Below are positions 25,562 through 34,529 of a stretch of DNA of 64,000 nucleotides, one piece after another; within the stretch, counting starts at the first letter, position 1, and every line of letters starts with the position of its first letter. The DNA lies in the NCBI GenBank assembly GCA_947494825.1, contig CANLWN010000003.1, positions 662,336-726,335 on the forward strand, in the 5' to 3' direction. A program made the position numbers and the translations under genes. Below the pieces are notes generated by a model. It saw nothing but the letters and a program-made list of their open reading frames with translations, was not told the DNA's origin and did no database searches. This DNA is from an uncultured Flavobacteriaceae bacterium. GTDB taxonomy: Bacteria; Bacteroidota; Bacteroidia; Flavobacteriales; Flavobacteriaceae.

Positions 25562-25810
25562 TCTACCCTTCCACCCCTGACGCTCGTTTCACTCTACAGG
25601 AAGCACTTTCGTTGCATACGTTTTTCAACCCCTCCGACCCCGACGCTCGCTTTGCTCGGTCTGGGCCACCTCCCCTTAACTAAGGGGAGGAGCTTTTGTG
25701 TTGTCTCATTTAGGGTGTTTTACGTTATAAAAGGGAGCAGTATTTAAGCTCCCCTACTTGGCAAGGAGGGGAATGAATCACGCCTCTGGCGTGAGAAAGG
25801 GGAGGTTTTT
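25562..25810. repeat. 249-base direct repeat, copy 2
   Basis: Partner of 18647-18895, same orientation. Together the copies bracket the VCBS and Cache genes, a block of about 6.7 kb. It lies within a gene-free stretch from 25372 to 26068. Confidence 0.9.
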
Positions 25811-25849
25811 ATGAGGAAAAAGGGAAGAGCGATGAGGGGTTGGTCCAGA

Positions 25850-26020
25850 GATCAGAGATCAGAAATCAGAAGTCGGAACTGCCGACTGTCAACATACACC
25901 GCAGCCTGTGCCTCCGCTATCCACGTTTCGTCAAAACTTCAGTGGAGACAGAAGCTAAGGCGACATCCGGATGGCGTAGGTGTGCCGACTGCGTACTGTT
26001 TACTGTTAATTGTTCATTAG
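25850..26020. repeat. Degenerate 7-base-period repeats
   Basis: AGATCAG AGATCAG AAATCAG AAGTCGG and, further on, ACTGCGT ACTGTTT ACTGTTA ATTGTTC keep a seven-base register although the sequence drifts. Nothing else is recognisable between the 249-base repeat and the gene at 26069. Confidence 0.6.
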
Positions 26021-26068
26021 TACCTATATTGCACGGGAATTGATTTTTTCTCTCTTTAAATCAACTAA

Positions 26069-27043
26069 ATGCCAACCCGTGATTTTGTTGTTGTACGCGA
26101 TGTTCCCTACAAGGATGTCAAATCGGCACTTACCCAGTGGATAGCCCTATATGCGGACAAGCTTTCCCAACAACTTCGGTTTCACCTGTACAGGCAGGAC
26201 GCCTATCACGTCATTTCCGTTGACGGGGAGCTGAACAATGAACTGTTCTTCTTTCTGGTGAATTACTTAAAATACCCGGAAAACATACGCTATGATGTGG
26301 ATGTTGCCGGATTTACAACAGGCGACGCGTCCGGGAAATTGGAAGGGCAGGACGTATTGGTCTATATCCCTGAGGAAGATACCGAATATGACGTGGTCTA
26401 TGTGGTGACGGGTGCCCAAGCGCACTATAAAATTGATTTTGGAGGTGGTATGCATCCTTTAAAAGAAGGGCGAACGTATACGGATGCTGCGGTTGATTTT
26501 TCCGGGAGTCCAGAAGTTTTAAAGGTTTCCAAGCGTATCTCGGACAAAACGGTACGGAAAGGAATATCCTTTTTTGAGGTGGGTTGGCGTTTTAAATTTA
26601 TGGTCGCCCTGGTATTGGCAGCCCTCATAATCCATTTTCTCTTGCCCAGTATCATTAATGATCCCAAGTTGTATGACAAGACTTCCACGCTTTTATATTT
26701 TGGCGTTGGCATGTGGTTTTTTATGGATGCTGAAATGCTACAAAAAGATTCCCGCTACCTAGCCTGTCTGGTAATTGCTTTTGCAATTTTCGTTTATGGA
26801 TTTCATGTTAAGGAGCAGTTACAATCAAGATTAACCAATCGGATTGAGCCCTTTATAATCATGCCACTCACGCTTTTAATGCTCCAATGGCCCAGCCGTA
26901 GATTGTACAAATTATTATTTAAACGGGAACCAGCTGTTGACAAGAAGGGAAAGTTTGCCGATATGGTGTATTCTTTAGTTCTTGTTTTCGGGGCAATATT
27001 TCTACCGTTTCTGATCGTGGACTTTTTAAAAGAACACTTTTGA
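26069..27043 (+). CDS. Multi-pass membrane protein of unknown function
   Basis: The 324-residue protein has a soluble N-terminal domain of about 170 residues (RDFVVVRDVPYKDVKSALTQ.. to RKGISFFEVGW). Four to five transmembrane helices follow (about 178-195, 208-225, 232-248, 268-282 and 300-318). No family is recognised. It stands alone between repeat-rich spacers. Confidence 0.8.
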   Translation: MPTRDFVVVRDVPYKDVKSALTQWIALYADKLSQQLRFHLYRQDAYHVISVDGELNNELFFFLVNYLKYPENIRYDVDVAGFTTGDASGKLEGQDVLVYIPEEDTEYDVVYVVTGAQAHYKIDFGGGMHPLKEGRTYTDAAVDFSGSPEVLKVSKRISDKTVRKGISFFEVGWRFKFMVALVLAALIIHFLLPSIINDPKLYDKTSTLLYFGVGMWFFMDAEMLQKDSRYLACLVIAFAIFVYGFHVKEQLQSRLTNRIEPFIIMPLTLLMLQWPSRRLYKLLFKREPAVDKKGKFADMVYSLVLVFGAIFLPFLIVDFLKEHF

Positions 27044-27281
27044 AAAGGGCAGTGGTTTTTTCTACCCTTCCGTCCCTGACGCTGTTTGGAATTGCGGATG
27101 ATGGATTACTGGTAAGTCGTGCAAAAGCCCTCACCTCGGTCCTCTCCCAGAGGGAGAGGAGACTTCTCTGCACAAAACCCCCTTCTCCCTGGGGAGAAGG
27201 TCCGCCCACCACAGGCGGGTAAACCGGCAGGCTGGGATGAGGGGTTGATTCAGAAGTCAGTGGTCAGAAGTCGGAGCCTCT

Positions 27282-27339
27282 AACCGTCAAATCGAGTGAT
27301 TTTTCGGAATGAAATGAAGAAAAATTGTATCGAGATTCG
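27282..27339. repeat. 58-base direct repeat, copy 1, at the end of a MITE-like element
   Basis: Identical over 58 bases to 29512-29569. TCGAGTGAT at 27292-27300 is repeated in inverted form as ATCACTCGA at 27410-27418, enclosing about 125 bases with a further inverted TATCGAGA pair. The surrounding gene-free stretch 27044-27513 otherwise holds a stem-rich segment (CTCTCCCAGAGGGAGAG) and 7-base-period repeats near 27245-27280. Confidence 0.65.
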
Positions 27340-27513
27340 GTGGTTCGGCCAAAAAACACTGTTCTCGATACGATCTTCCACGCTGTACACAATCGGTACA
27401 GCCGAGCCGATCACTCGAACTGACGTGGTTTTTATACTCACTCAATCGGCTATTTACCTCATTGTAGTTTTTTCAAACAAATTCAAATGATTAGGTTTGA
27501 GAAAAGGAATACC

Positions 27514-29451
27514 ATGAAAAAAACGCTTATTCCCATCGTCTTAATTTTATGTCATCTAGTGGCCAAAGCGGATACTTGGATCGATCCCAGCTGGAAAAAA
27601 ATGATTTCGGGGTCTCATGCCATTGCCCTAATCGAATATGCAAGTGATGGTGACTTCAGGGCCCAAGCCAGGGTTCTTCAGGTGTATAAGGGCAAGCTTG
27701 GTCTGGATACGATCTGGATTTCGGGTTTTAGCAATAGATATGGCCCCATTGATACGGTAAGGGTTGGAGATAGGTACATTGTATTTCTCATCAAAAACAA
27801 GCCAACAAAGGAAAATCTCGATTACTGGAACCAGAAAATTAAGGAAGACAAATCATTGATACCCTATGTTGAGGCCATAAAAAAAAAGGAAGCATTTTAT
27901 GTTTGGTCACCCACCTCCGGGGATTTAAAGGTTAGAAACCGCACTGTACAATATGATTTGCTCCAAACCACTTACCATGAGGACCAACAATTCTATGCCA
28001 TGGACGAATTTGAACGATTCCTTAGGGCGTCCTATAAAAAACGTGCCGGCTTTCACAAAGTGTCTTTGGCAACCCTTAAGAATAACATCAATACCAATAG
28101 GGCCGCACAGCTTTTGATGATGCTGTATTTGACCAACTACAAAAAATACGAGTCCCTCTATCAACAAATTAGGGAAACAAACCTGGATAATTCCCATTAT
28201 GCACTTGCGAAGCTTTTGGGAAATATCGCTGGGGACAAGTCGCGAAAACTATTGGTCGATCTGCTCGACAGTCAGAACAGCATTGTCCAAGGAGAGGCGG
28301 TGAGACAGCTTTCAAAGGAGCCGTCGGATTTTATCGGTCCTATTTTGCTTTCCAAACTACCCGTGGCAGGCGAGGAAGGCTTTTTTCCAGGAAGTATAAT
28401 GGATCCTGTTAGAAACACGCTGGATGGCGGAAAAATAGAGATTATAAAGGCACTGGGCGAACTCGATTACAAACCGGCCATTCCCGAGCTTCTTCCCTTA
28501 TTGGAAACAGACAATGAGTATCTATTTACCATCACATTTGAAGTATTGGACAAATTGGGTACAAGAGACTATATCCCCTACTTGAATGCGCAGCTCCTAA
28601 ATCTTGATTCCGATCTTACTCGCGGGATTTGCGACCTTATAACCGAACGGAACCTTACCGAGTGCATTCCATCTTTAATGTCCTTCGTTTCAAATCACGA
28701 TAGATCCATCCATCCATCAAAAGAGTATACCATATCTTTTCACTCAGGATTGGGTGCATTCAATACTCCGGAAGTTAGGACCTTCCTTATGGAAGATTTC
28801 GAGAAAGTTTTGGCAATGGAACGGGAAGGTAGCATCGACAATAAAAAGGATTGGATCTTGGGATATATCCAAACGTTCGACCAACTTAAAATGACCGGGA
28901 TGAAACCAAGCGTTTTTGATGCCATGTTCGAGTATTATGGTTTCAATAGTGCTTTTAAAAAGGATACCACCTTATTCCGAAAAAAACTGAAATTGGAAGA
29001 GGCATTCAAAGACAGGCTTGCGAAATTCATGGAAGAACCGATAATAGACAGAATTGATGTTCAAATACAGATCGATTCCTTACCCCATTCCAACGAAATC
29101 CTGGATTATTCGCTGAATATCGTTGTTGATACGGACAAAAGGAAGTGGAAAGAAGTTCATCCCATCTTTGACGGTATTCGGGACAAGATGATCGCTGCTG
29201 GGTACGACAAGAATGCATTAAGGCTTACCACCGGTAATATGGTTCAGGATCTTGGGGGCGCTAAACCCATTGCATTTAGGGATAATCTAATGTTGGCGTT
29301 CCTAGATTACATTTCGAGCAATCCGGACAAAATGGACTTGGTATTTTTAAAACAGTTACGGCAATACGAATACGCAAAATCGGATTATGGCAAAAGAAGA
29401 TTAAACAACGCCATTGACACTTGCGAAGCAATGTTGTGGGTCAAGAAATAG
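27514..29451 (+). CDS. Exported HEAT-repeat protein
   Basis: I take ATG 27514 (MKKTLIPIVLILCHLVAKAD) as start, because it opens a signal peptide; the nine upstream codons are unconvincing. The 645-residue product has an N-terminal domain of about 180 residues and then HEAT-like helix pairs. An example is GDKSRKLLVDLLDSQNSIVQ and the repeats up to about residue 400, near ALGELDYKPAIPELLPLLET. The C-terminal part is alpha/beta. It is a likely periplasmic scaffold. The 58-base repeats lie on both sides of it. Confidence 0.8.
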   Translation: MKKTLIPIVLILCHLVAKADTWIDPSWKKMISGSHAIALIEYASDGDFRAQARVLQVYKGKLGLDTIWISGFSNRYGPIDTVRVGDRYIVFLIKNKPTKENLDYWNQKIKEDKSLIPYVEAIKKKEAFYVWSPTSGDLKVRNRTVQYDLLQTTYHEDQQFYAMDEFERFLRASYKKRAGFHKVSLATLKNNINTNRAAQLLMMLYLTNYKKYESLYQQIRETNLDNSHYALAKLLGNIAGDKSRKLLVDLLDSQNSIVQGEAVRQLSKEPSDFIGPILLSKLPVAGEEGFFPGSIMDPVRNTLDGGKIEIIKALGELDYKPAIPELLPLLETDNEYLFTITFEVLDKLGTRDYIPYLNAQLLNLDSDLTRGICDLITERNLTECIPSLMSFVSNHDRSIHPSKEYTISFHSGLGAFNTPEVRTFLMEDFEKVLAMEREGSIDNKKDWILGYIQTFDQLKMTGMKPSVFDAMFEYYGFNSAFKKDTTLFRKKLKLEEAFKDRLAKFMEEPIIDRIDVQIQIDSLPHSNEILDYSLNIVVDTDKRKWKEVHPIFDGIRDKMIAAGYDKNALRLTTGNMVQDLGGAKPIAFRDNLMLAFLDYISSNPDKMDLVFLKQLRQYEYAKSDYGKRRLNNAIDTCEAMLWVKK

Positions 29452-29511
29452 GATTATTAAGGTGCGGGGTAAGGCCTATTTTGATAATCATCCAAAAATT
29501 TACGAACCCAG

Positions 29512-29569
29512 AACCGTCAAATCGAGTGATTTTTCGGAATGAAATGAAGAAAAATTGTATCGAGATTCG
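29512..29569. repeat. 58-base direct repeat, copy 2
   Basis: Partner of 27282-27339. It is followed by a TCTACCCTTCC..GACGCTCG segment also found at 27060, 18647 and 25562. A sequence like the other end of the MITE-like element (ATTACTCGAACTAAAGTGAT) recurs near 29957-29980. Confidence 0.65.
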
Positions 29570-30117
29570 ATTTTTTTCTACCCTTCCGTCCCCGACGCTC
29601 GCTCTGAATGACAATACACCTTCATTTGTCATTCCGAGCCTGCGAGAAATCTCTAGTTTCAATACCTGCTCTATTGATTATTGTTCATTGCTAATTGTTT
29701 ACTGTGAACTGCTTACTGTTTACTGTTAATTGAAAAAAGAGCCCCTGATCCCACACAGAAGCTCTTTCAAACTAACTAAACAAACACCACTTAAAGTTTT
29801 ATGAACTACAGGGTCGTTTAACACCTGTATACTTACTATACGGGAAAAGTGATGGGAACCCTAGGTGGGGGGGTGGGCTTTTTAAGGGATGAGGGAAAAG
29901 GGACGAGCTGCTGGACCTACAAAAGAATTAAAAACACCATACTAGGCGGCGTAGCGGATTACTCGAACTAAAGTGATTTTTGAATTTAATTATGTTTTAT
30001 ATCCGAGCAATCAGCTTTAAGCTTATAAAAATGCTACGAAAGATAATTCCAAATTTATTTTTAATGTAATTCTATTATTCATATCATTGTAATAAGGTCT
30101 AAGCTTATAAATCAACT
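29570..30117. other. Gene-free spacer with heptamer repeats
   Basis: Positions 29676-29730 keep a seven-base register (ATTGTTC ATTGCTA ATTGTTT ACTGTGA ACTGCTT ACTGTTT). Beyond this I see a weak AAAGAGC..GCTCTTT hairpin near 29737-29768 and no gene before the toxin-antitoxin operon. Confidence 0.5.
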
Positions 30118-30939
30118 ATGAAACATAAAAACATCTCTACTCAATCAAGTGAGTTGCTATCCTATTTTAATAAGATGGATAAGGCATGTTTCAATAATTC
30201 AGAAGCATTAAGGGTTTTTCCTGATACTGCAAGTACAACGGTATATCAACTTCTCAGTGATATGACCAAGAGAGGTCTTTTGATGAGGATTAAAGATGGG
30301 ATATATTACATTATACCCTATGAACAGGATGCAGAACAGTTTATGCCGGAATGGCATTTGTTGGCAGGATGTTTGGTAACCAGATGTGAATACTATATTG
30401 GCTATTATTCAGCTTTACAAATACATAATTTGATAACCCAACCTTCTCTCAAAGAACAAATTGTTGTTTCCAAGCAGCAAAGGCCATCAACAATTTTAGT
30501 GAAAGACGTACCCTTCCAGTTTATTTATCATAATGAAAAACATTTTTTCGGATACAAAAAAATTTGGATAGACCATTTCCATAAAGTGTTTTGTTCCGAT
30601 TTAGAGAAAACCATTATTGACTGCTTGTTCAAACCTGATTATGCGGGAGGAATTGTAGAAATCGCAAGGGCGATATTCACATCTCGAGACAAAATCAACT
30701 ATCAAAAGCTTTTGGAATATTCCAGAAAGTTCAGATCTCAAGCCGTAATCAAAAGATTGGGATTTCTATTAGAAGTACTTGAGATTGACACACCGATAAT
30801 TAAACAATTACAAAAGCAAAAGACCCTATCATACGTATTGCTAGATACCGAATTGCCAAAGTCTGGTCAGCTAGTGAGCCGTTGGAGTATTCAACAAAAT
30901 CTGGAAATTGAAACAATTAAATCTGCCCTTTATACGTGA
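30118..30939 (+). CDS. abiEi: AbiEi-type antitoxin (transcriptional repressor)
   Basis: The 273-residue protein has an N-terminal winged helix-turn-helix (about residues 20-65, including TASTTVYQLLSDMTKRGLLM RIKDGIYYI). The AbiEi core with CEYYIGYYSALQIHNL and a FCSDLEKTIIDCLFKPDYAGG motif follows. AbiEi antitoxins repress their own operon and counter the AbiEii nucleotidyltransferase in a type IV toxin-antitoxin system. It overlaps the toxin gene by four bases. Confidence 0.85.
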   Translation: MKHKNISTQSSELLSYFNKMDKACFNNSEALRVFPDTASTTVYQLLSDMTKRGLLMRIKDGIYYIIPYEQDAEQFMPEWHLLAGCLVTRCEYYIGYYSALQIHNLITQPSLKEQIVVSKQQRPSTILVKDVPFQFIYHNEKHFFGYKKIWIDHFHKVFCSDLEKTIIDCLFKPDYAGGIVEIARAIFTSRDKINYQKLLEYSRKFRSQAVIKRLGFLLEVLEIDTPIIKQLQKQKTLSYVLLDTELPKSGQLVSRWSIQQNLEIETIKSALYT

Positions 30940-31739
30940 TTAAGCCAGGAGAAATACAGCAAAAAGCAGGTATGGTCGGTGTGCGTGATCAGCAGATTGA
31001 AAAAGACTATATCCTATCTTGGATTTTACTAGGTGTTTCTCAACACCGTGAGCTCTTAAAAGTCCTAGTTTTCAAAGGGGGTACAGTGCTAAAAAAAGTA
31101 TATTTTCCGGATTATCGTTTTTCTGAGGATTTGGACTTTACATTAGTCAATAACGAAATAACAAACAAGGAAATATTCCAATGGTTTTCAGAAGCCTTTG
31201 AATTCATTCTTGAAGAAGCAAACATTCCATTGGAAATTATTGATGATAACCAACATGAAGACGGCGGAATAAATTTTTATATCAGTTATATAGGGCCGTT
31301 GGGCGGATTGGGAGCACATAAAAAAGTAAAAGTAGATATCTCTAGGGATGAGCTACTTCAGTTTGAACCCGTTCTGAAAGATGTGATTTTAAGTTATTCA
31401 GACCTAAAGGTGCATCAATTACTTTGTTATTCTTTAGAAGAAGTTCTTGTAGAAAAGATGCGTTCAATAATGCAACGAATGCAGTCCCGTGATTTTTTTG
31501 ACATCTGGTATTTGTTGGAGGTTCATCAAATGGATGTGGGTTTTTATATAAATGAATTTAAAGCAAAGTGTAAAAGTAAGGGAATTGACCCAACACAATT
31601 TCATACAAAACTTGAACAGAGAAAGGCACAATATAAAGGACGTTGGCAAAAATCAATGGCCAGCCAAATAAAGAATTTACCCGATTTTGATATGGTGGAA
31701 AGGGAAACAGTTAGACACTTGAAAAAGTTATCATGGTGA
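30936..31739 (+). CDS. abiEii: AbiEii-type nucleotidyltransferase toxin
   Basis: The start is GTG 30936, overlapping the antitoxin stop (GTGA). The 267-residue protein shows the DNA polymerase beta-like nucleotidyltransferase motifs: VFKGGTVLKK (Gly48-Gly49-Thr50), RFSEDLDFT (Asp65 and Asp67), and later EKMRSIMQRMQSRDFFDIWY, typical of AbiEii. AbiEii enzymes arrest growth, for example by modifying tRNA, and can abort phage infection. All core motifs look intact, so the system is probably active. Confidence 0.88.
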   Translation: MIKPGEIQQKAGMVGVRDQQIEKDYILSWILLGVSQHRELLKVLVFKGGTVLKKVYFPDYRFSEDLDFTLVNNEITNKEIFQWFSEAFEFILEEANIPLEIIDDNQHEDGGINFYISYIGPLGGLGAHKKVKVDISRDELLQFEPVLKDVILSYSDLKVHQLLCYSLEEVLVEKMRSIMQRMQSRDFFDIWYLLEVHQMDVGFYINEFKAKCKSKGIDPTQFHTKLEQRKAQYKGRWQKSMASQIKNLPDFDMVERETVRHLKKLSW

Positions 31740-31750
31740 ATAATAGGGCA

Positions 31751-31978
31751 ATGAGCAAAACAAAAATCATATTGACCCATGTCACTTTATTTATTCTACT
31801 TTCAATTGCCCTTTTCTTTTCGGCAGAATCCATTCTTAAAACGTTCGCTCCCGATATTCACCATGTTCAAATGTGGATAACCTTTATCTTCCTGGGAACC
31901 GCGACAATTTTCATTCTTCTGTTGATTTCTTGTATACTGTTTATACTCAAATCAAGAAAATCCGAAAACAGACCTTAA
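31751..31978 (+). CDS. Small two-helix membrane protein
   Basis: The start at ATG 31751 (MSKTKIILTHVTLFILLSIA) avoids overlap with the toxin gene; an upstream ATG at 31733 would overlap it. The 75-residue product has two transmembrane helices. It may be co-transcribed with abiE, since only 11 bases separate them. Confidence 0.6.
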   Translation: MSKTKIILTHVTLFILLSIALFFSAESILKTFAPDIHHVQMWITFIFLGTATIFILLLISCILFILKSRKSENRP

Positions 31979-32118
31979 TGAAGTTTCAGGAAAATTTAAA
32001 AAAATTTGTTTTAGGCCTTACCGGGATATCTCTACTATTCATGTTATTGATACTTATTGCAGGTCTTACTGCAATTGTGTATCTAATATTGACCTTTCTT
32101 GAATTTATTAACCAATAA
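31978..32118 (+). CDS. Very small single-pass membrane protein
   Basis: The ATG at 31978 shares one base with the previous stop (TAATG). The 46-residue product (MKFQENLKKFVLGLTGISLL..) is one amphipathic segment and one long transmembrane helix. The tight coupling argues that both small frames are real. Function is unknown. Confidence 0.55.
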   Translation: MKFQENLKKFVLGLTGISLLFMLLILIAGLTAIVYLILTFLEFINQ

Positions 32119-32219
32119 ATACGTCCTGTGCAAATGGTAACAACCAGCCTCAGCGGACCGGTCCCTTACTCCCCCTGGACAAAGCAAAATACGTATCTTT
32201 AGGTACAAACCAACAAGCC

Positions 32220-33437
32220 ATGAAGAAATCCTATCCCATACTCGTGATGGCCTTATCCCTTATTTTTTTGGGATGCGGCCCATCCACCAAAACCAAGAAC
32301 GATTCCTCCGATACGGGTAGGGCCACGCCCTCGCCACGCCTGAGGGTCTTACAGGCCGACTCCCCCGAAGAGCAGGAAGCCTTGAACGAGGCCTTTCTAG
32401 GGGTGACCAACAGTGGGCAGGTGCAAACCGGACTCTATTCGATAAAAGCCACCGGGGTACCCACGACCCCCATTAAAAATGCGGTCGAAATTTTTCTGTC
32501 CTCCCTGAGCCCCGAACAAAAAGCCATCTGTACCTTCCCCATTGATAGCAAGGAATGGCGAAGGTGGACCAATATTGATATTGGGGAATACAAGCGTACC
32601 GGAATTGGTCTGCCCGACCTGTCCGATGAACAACGAAAAATGGCCTTTCAGATTCTACAGGAAAGTTTGAGTCCGGCCGGCTTCAAAAAAACCCAGGACA
32701 TCATGAAAATGGAGGGCTACCTGGCCCGCTTGGCCAATGATTTTGAAATTTTGGGGCCGGACCTCTATTGGTTCACCTTTATGGGCGAACCTTCCGATAC
32801 CGAACCCTGGGGCTGGCAATTTGACGGGCACCATCTGATCATCAACTATTTTATCCTGGGCGATCAGGTGGTGATGACCCCCACCTTTATGGGTTCGGAA
32901 CCCAATTATATCGTCGATGGGGAACATGCGGGCACACGGACTTTTGAAAAGGAAGAAGCCCTGGGGATCGCCCTGTACAACGCATTGGACGAGTCCTTAA
33001 AAGCAAAGGCAACGCTCCACGATCGCAAGGATTATGATTATAATCAGACCGAGTCTTTTCGGGACAATGCCGTTGTTCCCTATTCCGGTGTAAAGGTCTC
33101 CGCCTTTTCAACAGCACAATTGTCCATGCTCGAAACCCTGATCCAGGAGTATATCGGCAACCTAAGGGAAGGGCATGCCCAAATACGCATGGAGGAGATC
33201 CTTGCCCATTTGGACGCCACCTATTTTTCCTGGATTGGCGCCATGGACGGCAGCGGACCCTTTTATTACCGCATACAGAGTCCCGTCGTGCTCATCGAGT
33301 TTGACCATCACAGACCGGTCTTCTTGGAGGGCGATAAGCCGACCAGGAAACATGTACACACGGTGGTCCGTACGCCCAACGGAAATGATTATGGCAAGGA
33401 CTTGCTTAAACAGCATTTGGAACGGCATCCGCATTAG
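32220..33437 (+). CDS. DUF3500-family lipoprotein
   Basis: The 405-residue lipoprotein (lipobox IFLGC) has the DUF3500 pattern. It starts with LSPEQKAICTFPIDSKEWRR, then GEPSDTEPWGWQFDGHHLII with the conserved W-G-W-Q-x-D-G-H-H block, then FYYRIQSPVVLIEFDHH and a final HVHTVVRTPNGNDYG. The family is common in Bacteroidetes, Planctomycetes and others and is uncharacterised. The many His/Asp residues suggest metal binding. Length is normal for the family. Confidence 0.88.
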   Translation: MKKSYPILVMALSLIFLGCGPSTKTKNDSSDTGRATPSPRLRVLQADSPEEQEALNEAFLGVTNSGQVQTGLYSIKATGVPTTPIKNAVEIFLSSLSPEQKAICTFPIDSKEWRRWTNIDIGEYKRTGIGLPDLSDEQRKMAFQILQESLSPAGFKKTQDIMKMEGYLARLANDFEILGPDLYWFTFMGEPSDTEPWGWQFDGHHLIINYFILGDQVVMTPTFMGSEPNYIVDGEHAGTRTFEKEEALGIALYNALDESLKAKATLHDRKDYDYNQTESFRDNAVVPYSGVKVSAFSTAQLSMLETLIQEYIGNLREGHAQIRMEEILAHLDATYFSWIGAMDGSGPFYYRIQSPVVLIEFDHHRPVFLEGDKPTRKHVHTVVRTPNGNDYGKDLLKQHLERHPH

Positions 33438-33554
33438 AACATCTTGGAGCTACAAATACAATTCGGTCGTTGTCGCATGGTCTTGAAAACTATTCCTATT
33501 TTTAGGCTATGAACGGGCAAGTAAGAATCACAACCTAAATCATTGGCTTTGTTT

Positions 33555-33887
33555 ATGAAAAAAAATGTTTTAATCGATTTGTCGGGACTAATTGATGAAG
33601 AGACATTTCATGAATATGTCTCAAAAAAGTTAGATTTCCCTGGATATTATGGATTTAATTTTGATGCTTTTTGGGATTGCTTGACGGATGAAGACCAATT
33701 TGATTCCAATTTTCGGCTCAGGGTAGAAGGTTTGGGTGAATTTCAAAGGCATTTGCCTGATGTGCATAAAAAGTTTATTCAATGCATGCATGATTATAAA
33801 AGTAAATTTCCTGAGCGCAATCTGATTTTGATCGATGACAGTCCTTCAGGAAAAGGTATTGGATTTGAAGACGACTTCCGAAAATAG
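33555..33887 (+). CDS. Barstar family ribonuclease inhibitor
   Basis: I use ATG 33555 (MKKNVLIDLSGLIDEETFHE). The 110-residue product is a standard barstar: DLSGLIDEETFHEYVSKKLD, then FPGYYGFNFDAFWDCLTDED, the barnase-binding helix and loop, and an LILIDDS strand. It lies behind a spacer resembling a cassette end (AATCACAACCTAAATCATTG, from 33522). No barnase-like ribonuclease is present in the window, so it may protect against an imported toxin. Confidence 0.9.
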   Translation: MKKNVLIDLSGLIDEETFHEYVSKKLDFPGYYGFNFDAFWDCLTDEDQFDSNFRLRVEGLGEFQRHLPDVHKKFIQCMHDYKSKFPERNLILIDDSPSGKGIGFEDDFRK

Positions 33888-33898
33888 ATCTATGAAAC

Positions 33899-34378
33899 AT
33901 GAATAAACGCTACTTGCTTATTCTGCTCTTTCTTTTTGCTTCGTGCGAAAAGAATTTAAATTTGGAAGGGATATGGATTATTGAAGAAATGTACCACTCG
34001 GGCAAACAAATCTATCCTAACACGATTGTTGCGGGAGTTCAAGTCATAATCGAAGTAGATCCTGCCGGCTACGAAAATGCTGAAAAAATCACTTTTGCGG
34101 TAACCGATTCTTCGGCCATTCTTCCAGGTTTCGAATCTGATGTACTCAAAACAACATTTAGCGTTCTAAAAGACTCTATCGTTTTTAAACAAAAAGGGGA
34201 TTCCGTTTACGACCCAAGGGCGAATGAATTTGGGAGAAAAATATTTCTGGACAAATTCGAAATTATCAGATTTCCCAGAGAAGAAATACTTGGGCTGAAA
34301 TCAAGGTCCACAACAATCAGGTTGATCAATCAGGATTACTTATTTCAACGAAGCTTCGACGAAATTTTTCACAGGTGA
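33899..34378 (+). CDS. Lipocalin-like lipoprotein
   Basis: The 159-residue product has a lipobox FASC (MNKRYLLILLFLFASC). It begins LNLEGIWIIEEM, the opening strand typical of small lipocalin-like lipoproteins, followed by alternating strands. The role is unknown. It lies 11 bases behind the barstar and is probably in the same transcript. Confidence 0.75.
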   Translation: MNKRYLLILLFLFASCEKNLNLEGIWIIEEMYHSGKQIYPNTIVAGVQVIIEVDPAGYENAEKITFAVTDSSAILPGFESDVLKTTFSVLKDSIVFKQKGDSVYDPRANEFGRKIFLDKFEIIRFPREEILGLKSRSTTIRLINQDYLFQRSFDEIFHR

Positions 34379-34383
34379 TACCA

Positions 34384-34517
34384 CGCACAACAATGACCAT
34401 AATTCGGTCTCCCCTATCCAGACCGGAAATATGTCACCTTTAATCAACTTGATTTTGTATCCCGAAAATACCTGCGTATTTTCCAGGCTTAAATCACATC
34501 TTGGACCATTACCCATA
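34384..34517 (+). repeat. Degenerate attC-like site
   Basis: CGCACAACAATGACCATAAT (34384-34403) keeps the left arm. The right arm reads TTGGACCATTACCCATACAT, where the box is ATTACCC, not GTTACCC. The internal hairpin is GAAAATACC / GTATTTTCC. The loss of the invariant G suggests that the site is inactive. Confidence 0.5.
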
Positions 34518-34529
34518 CATTTTTGAAAT

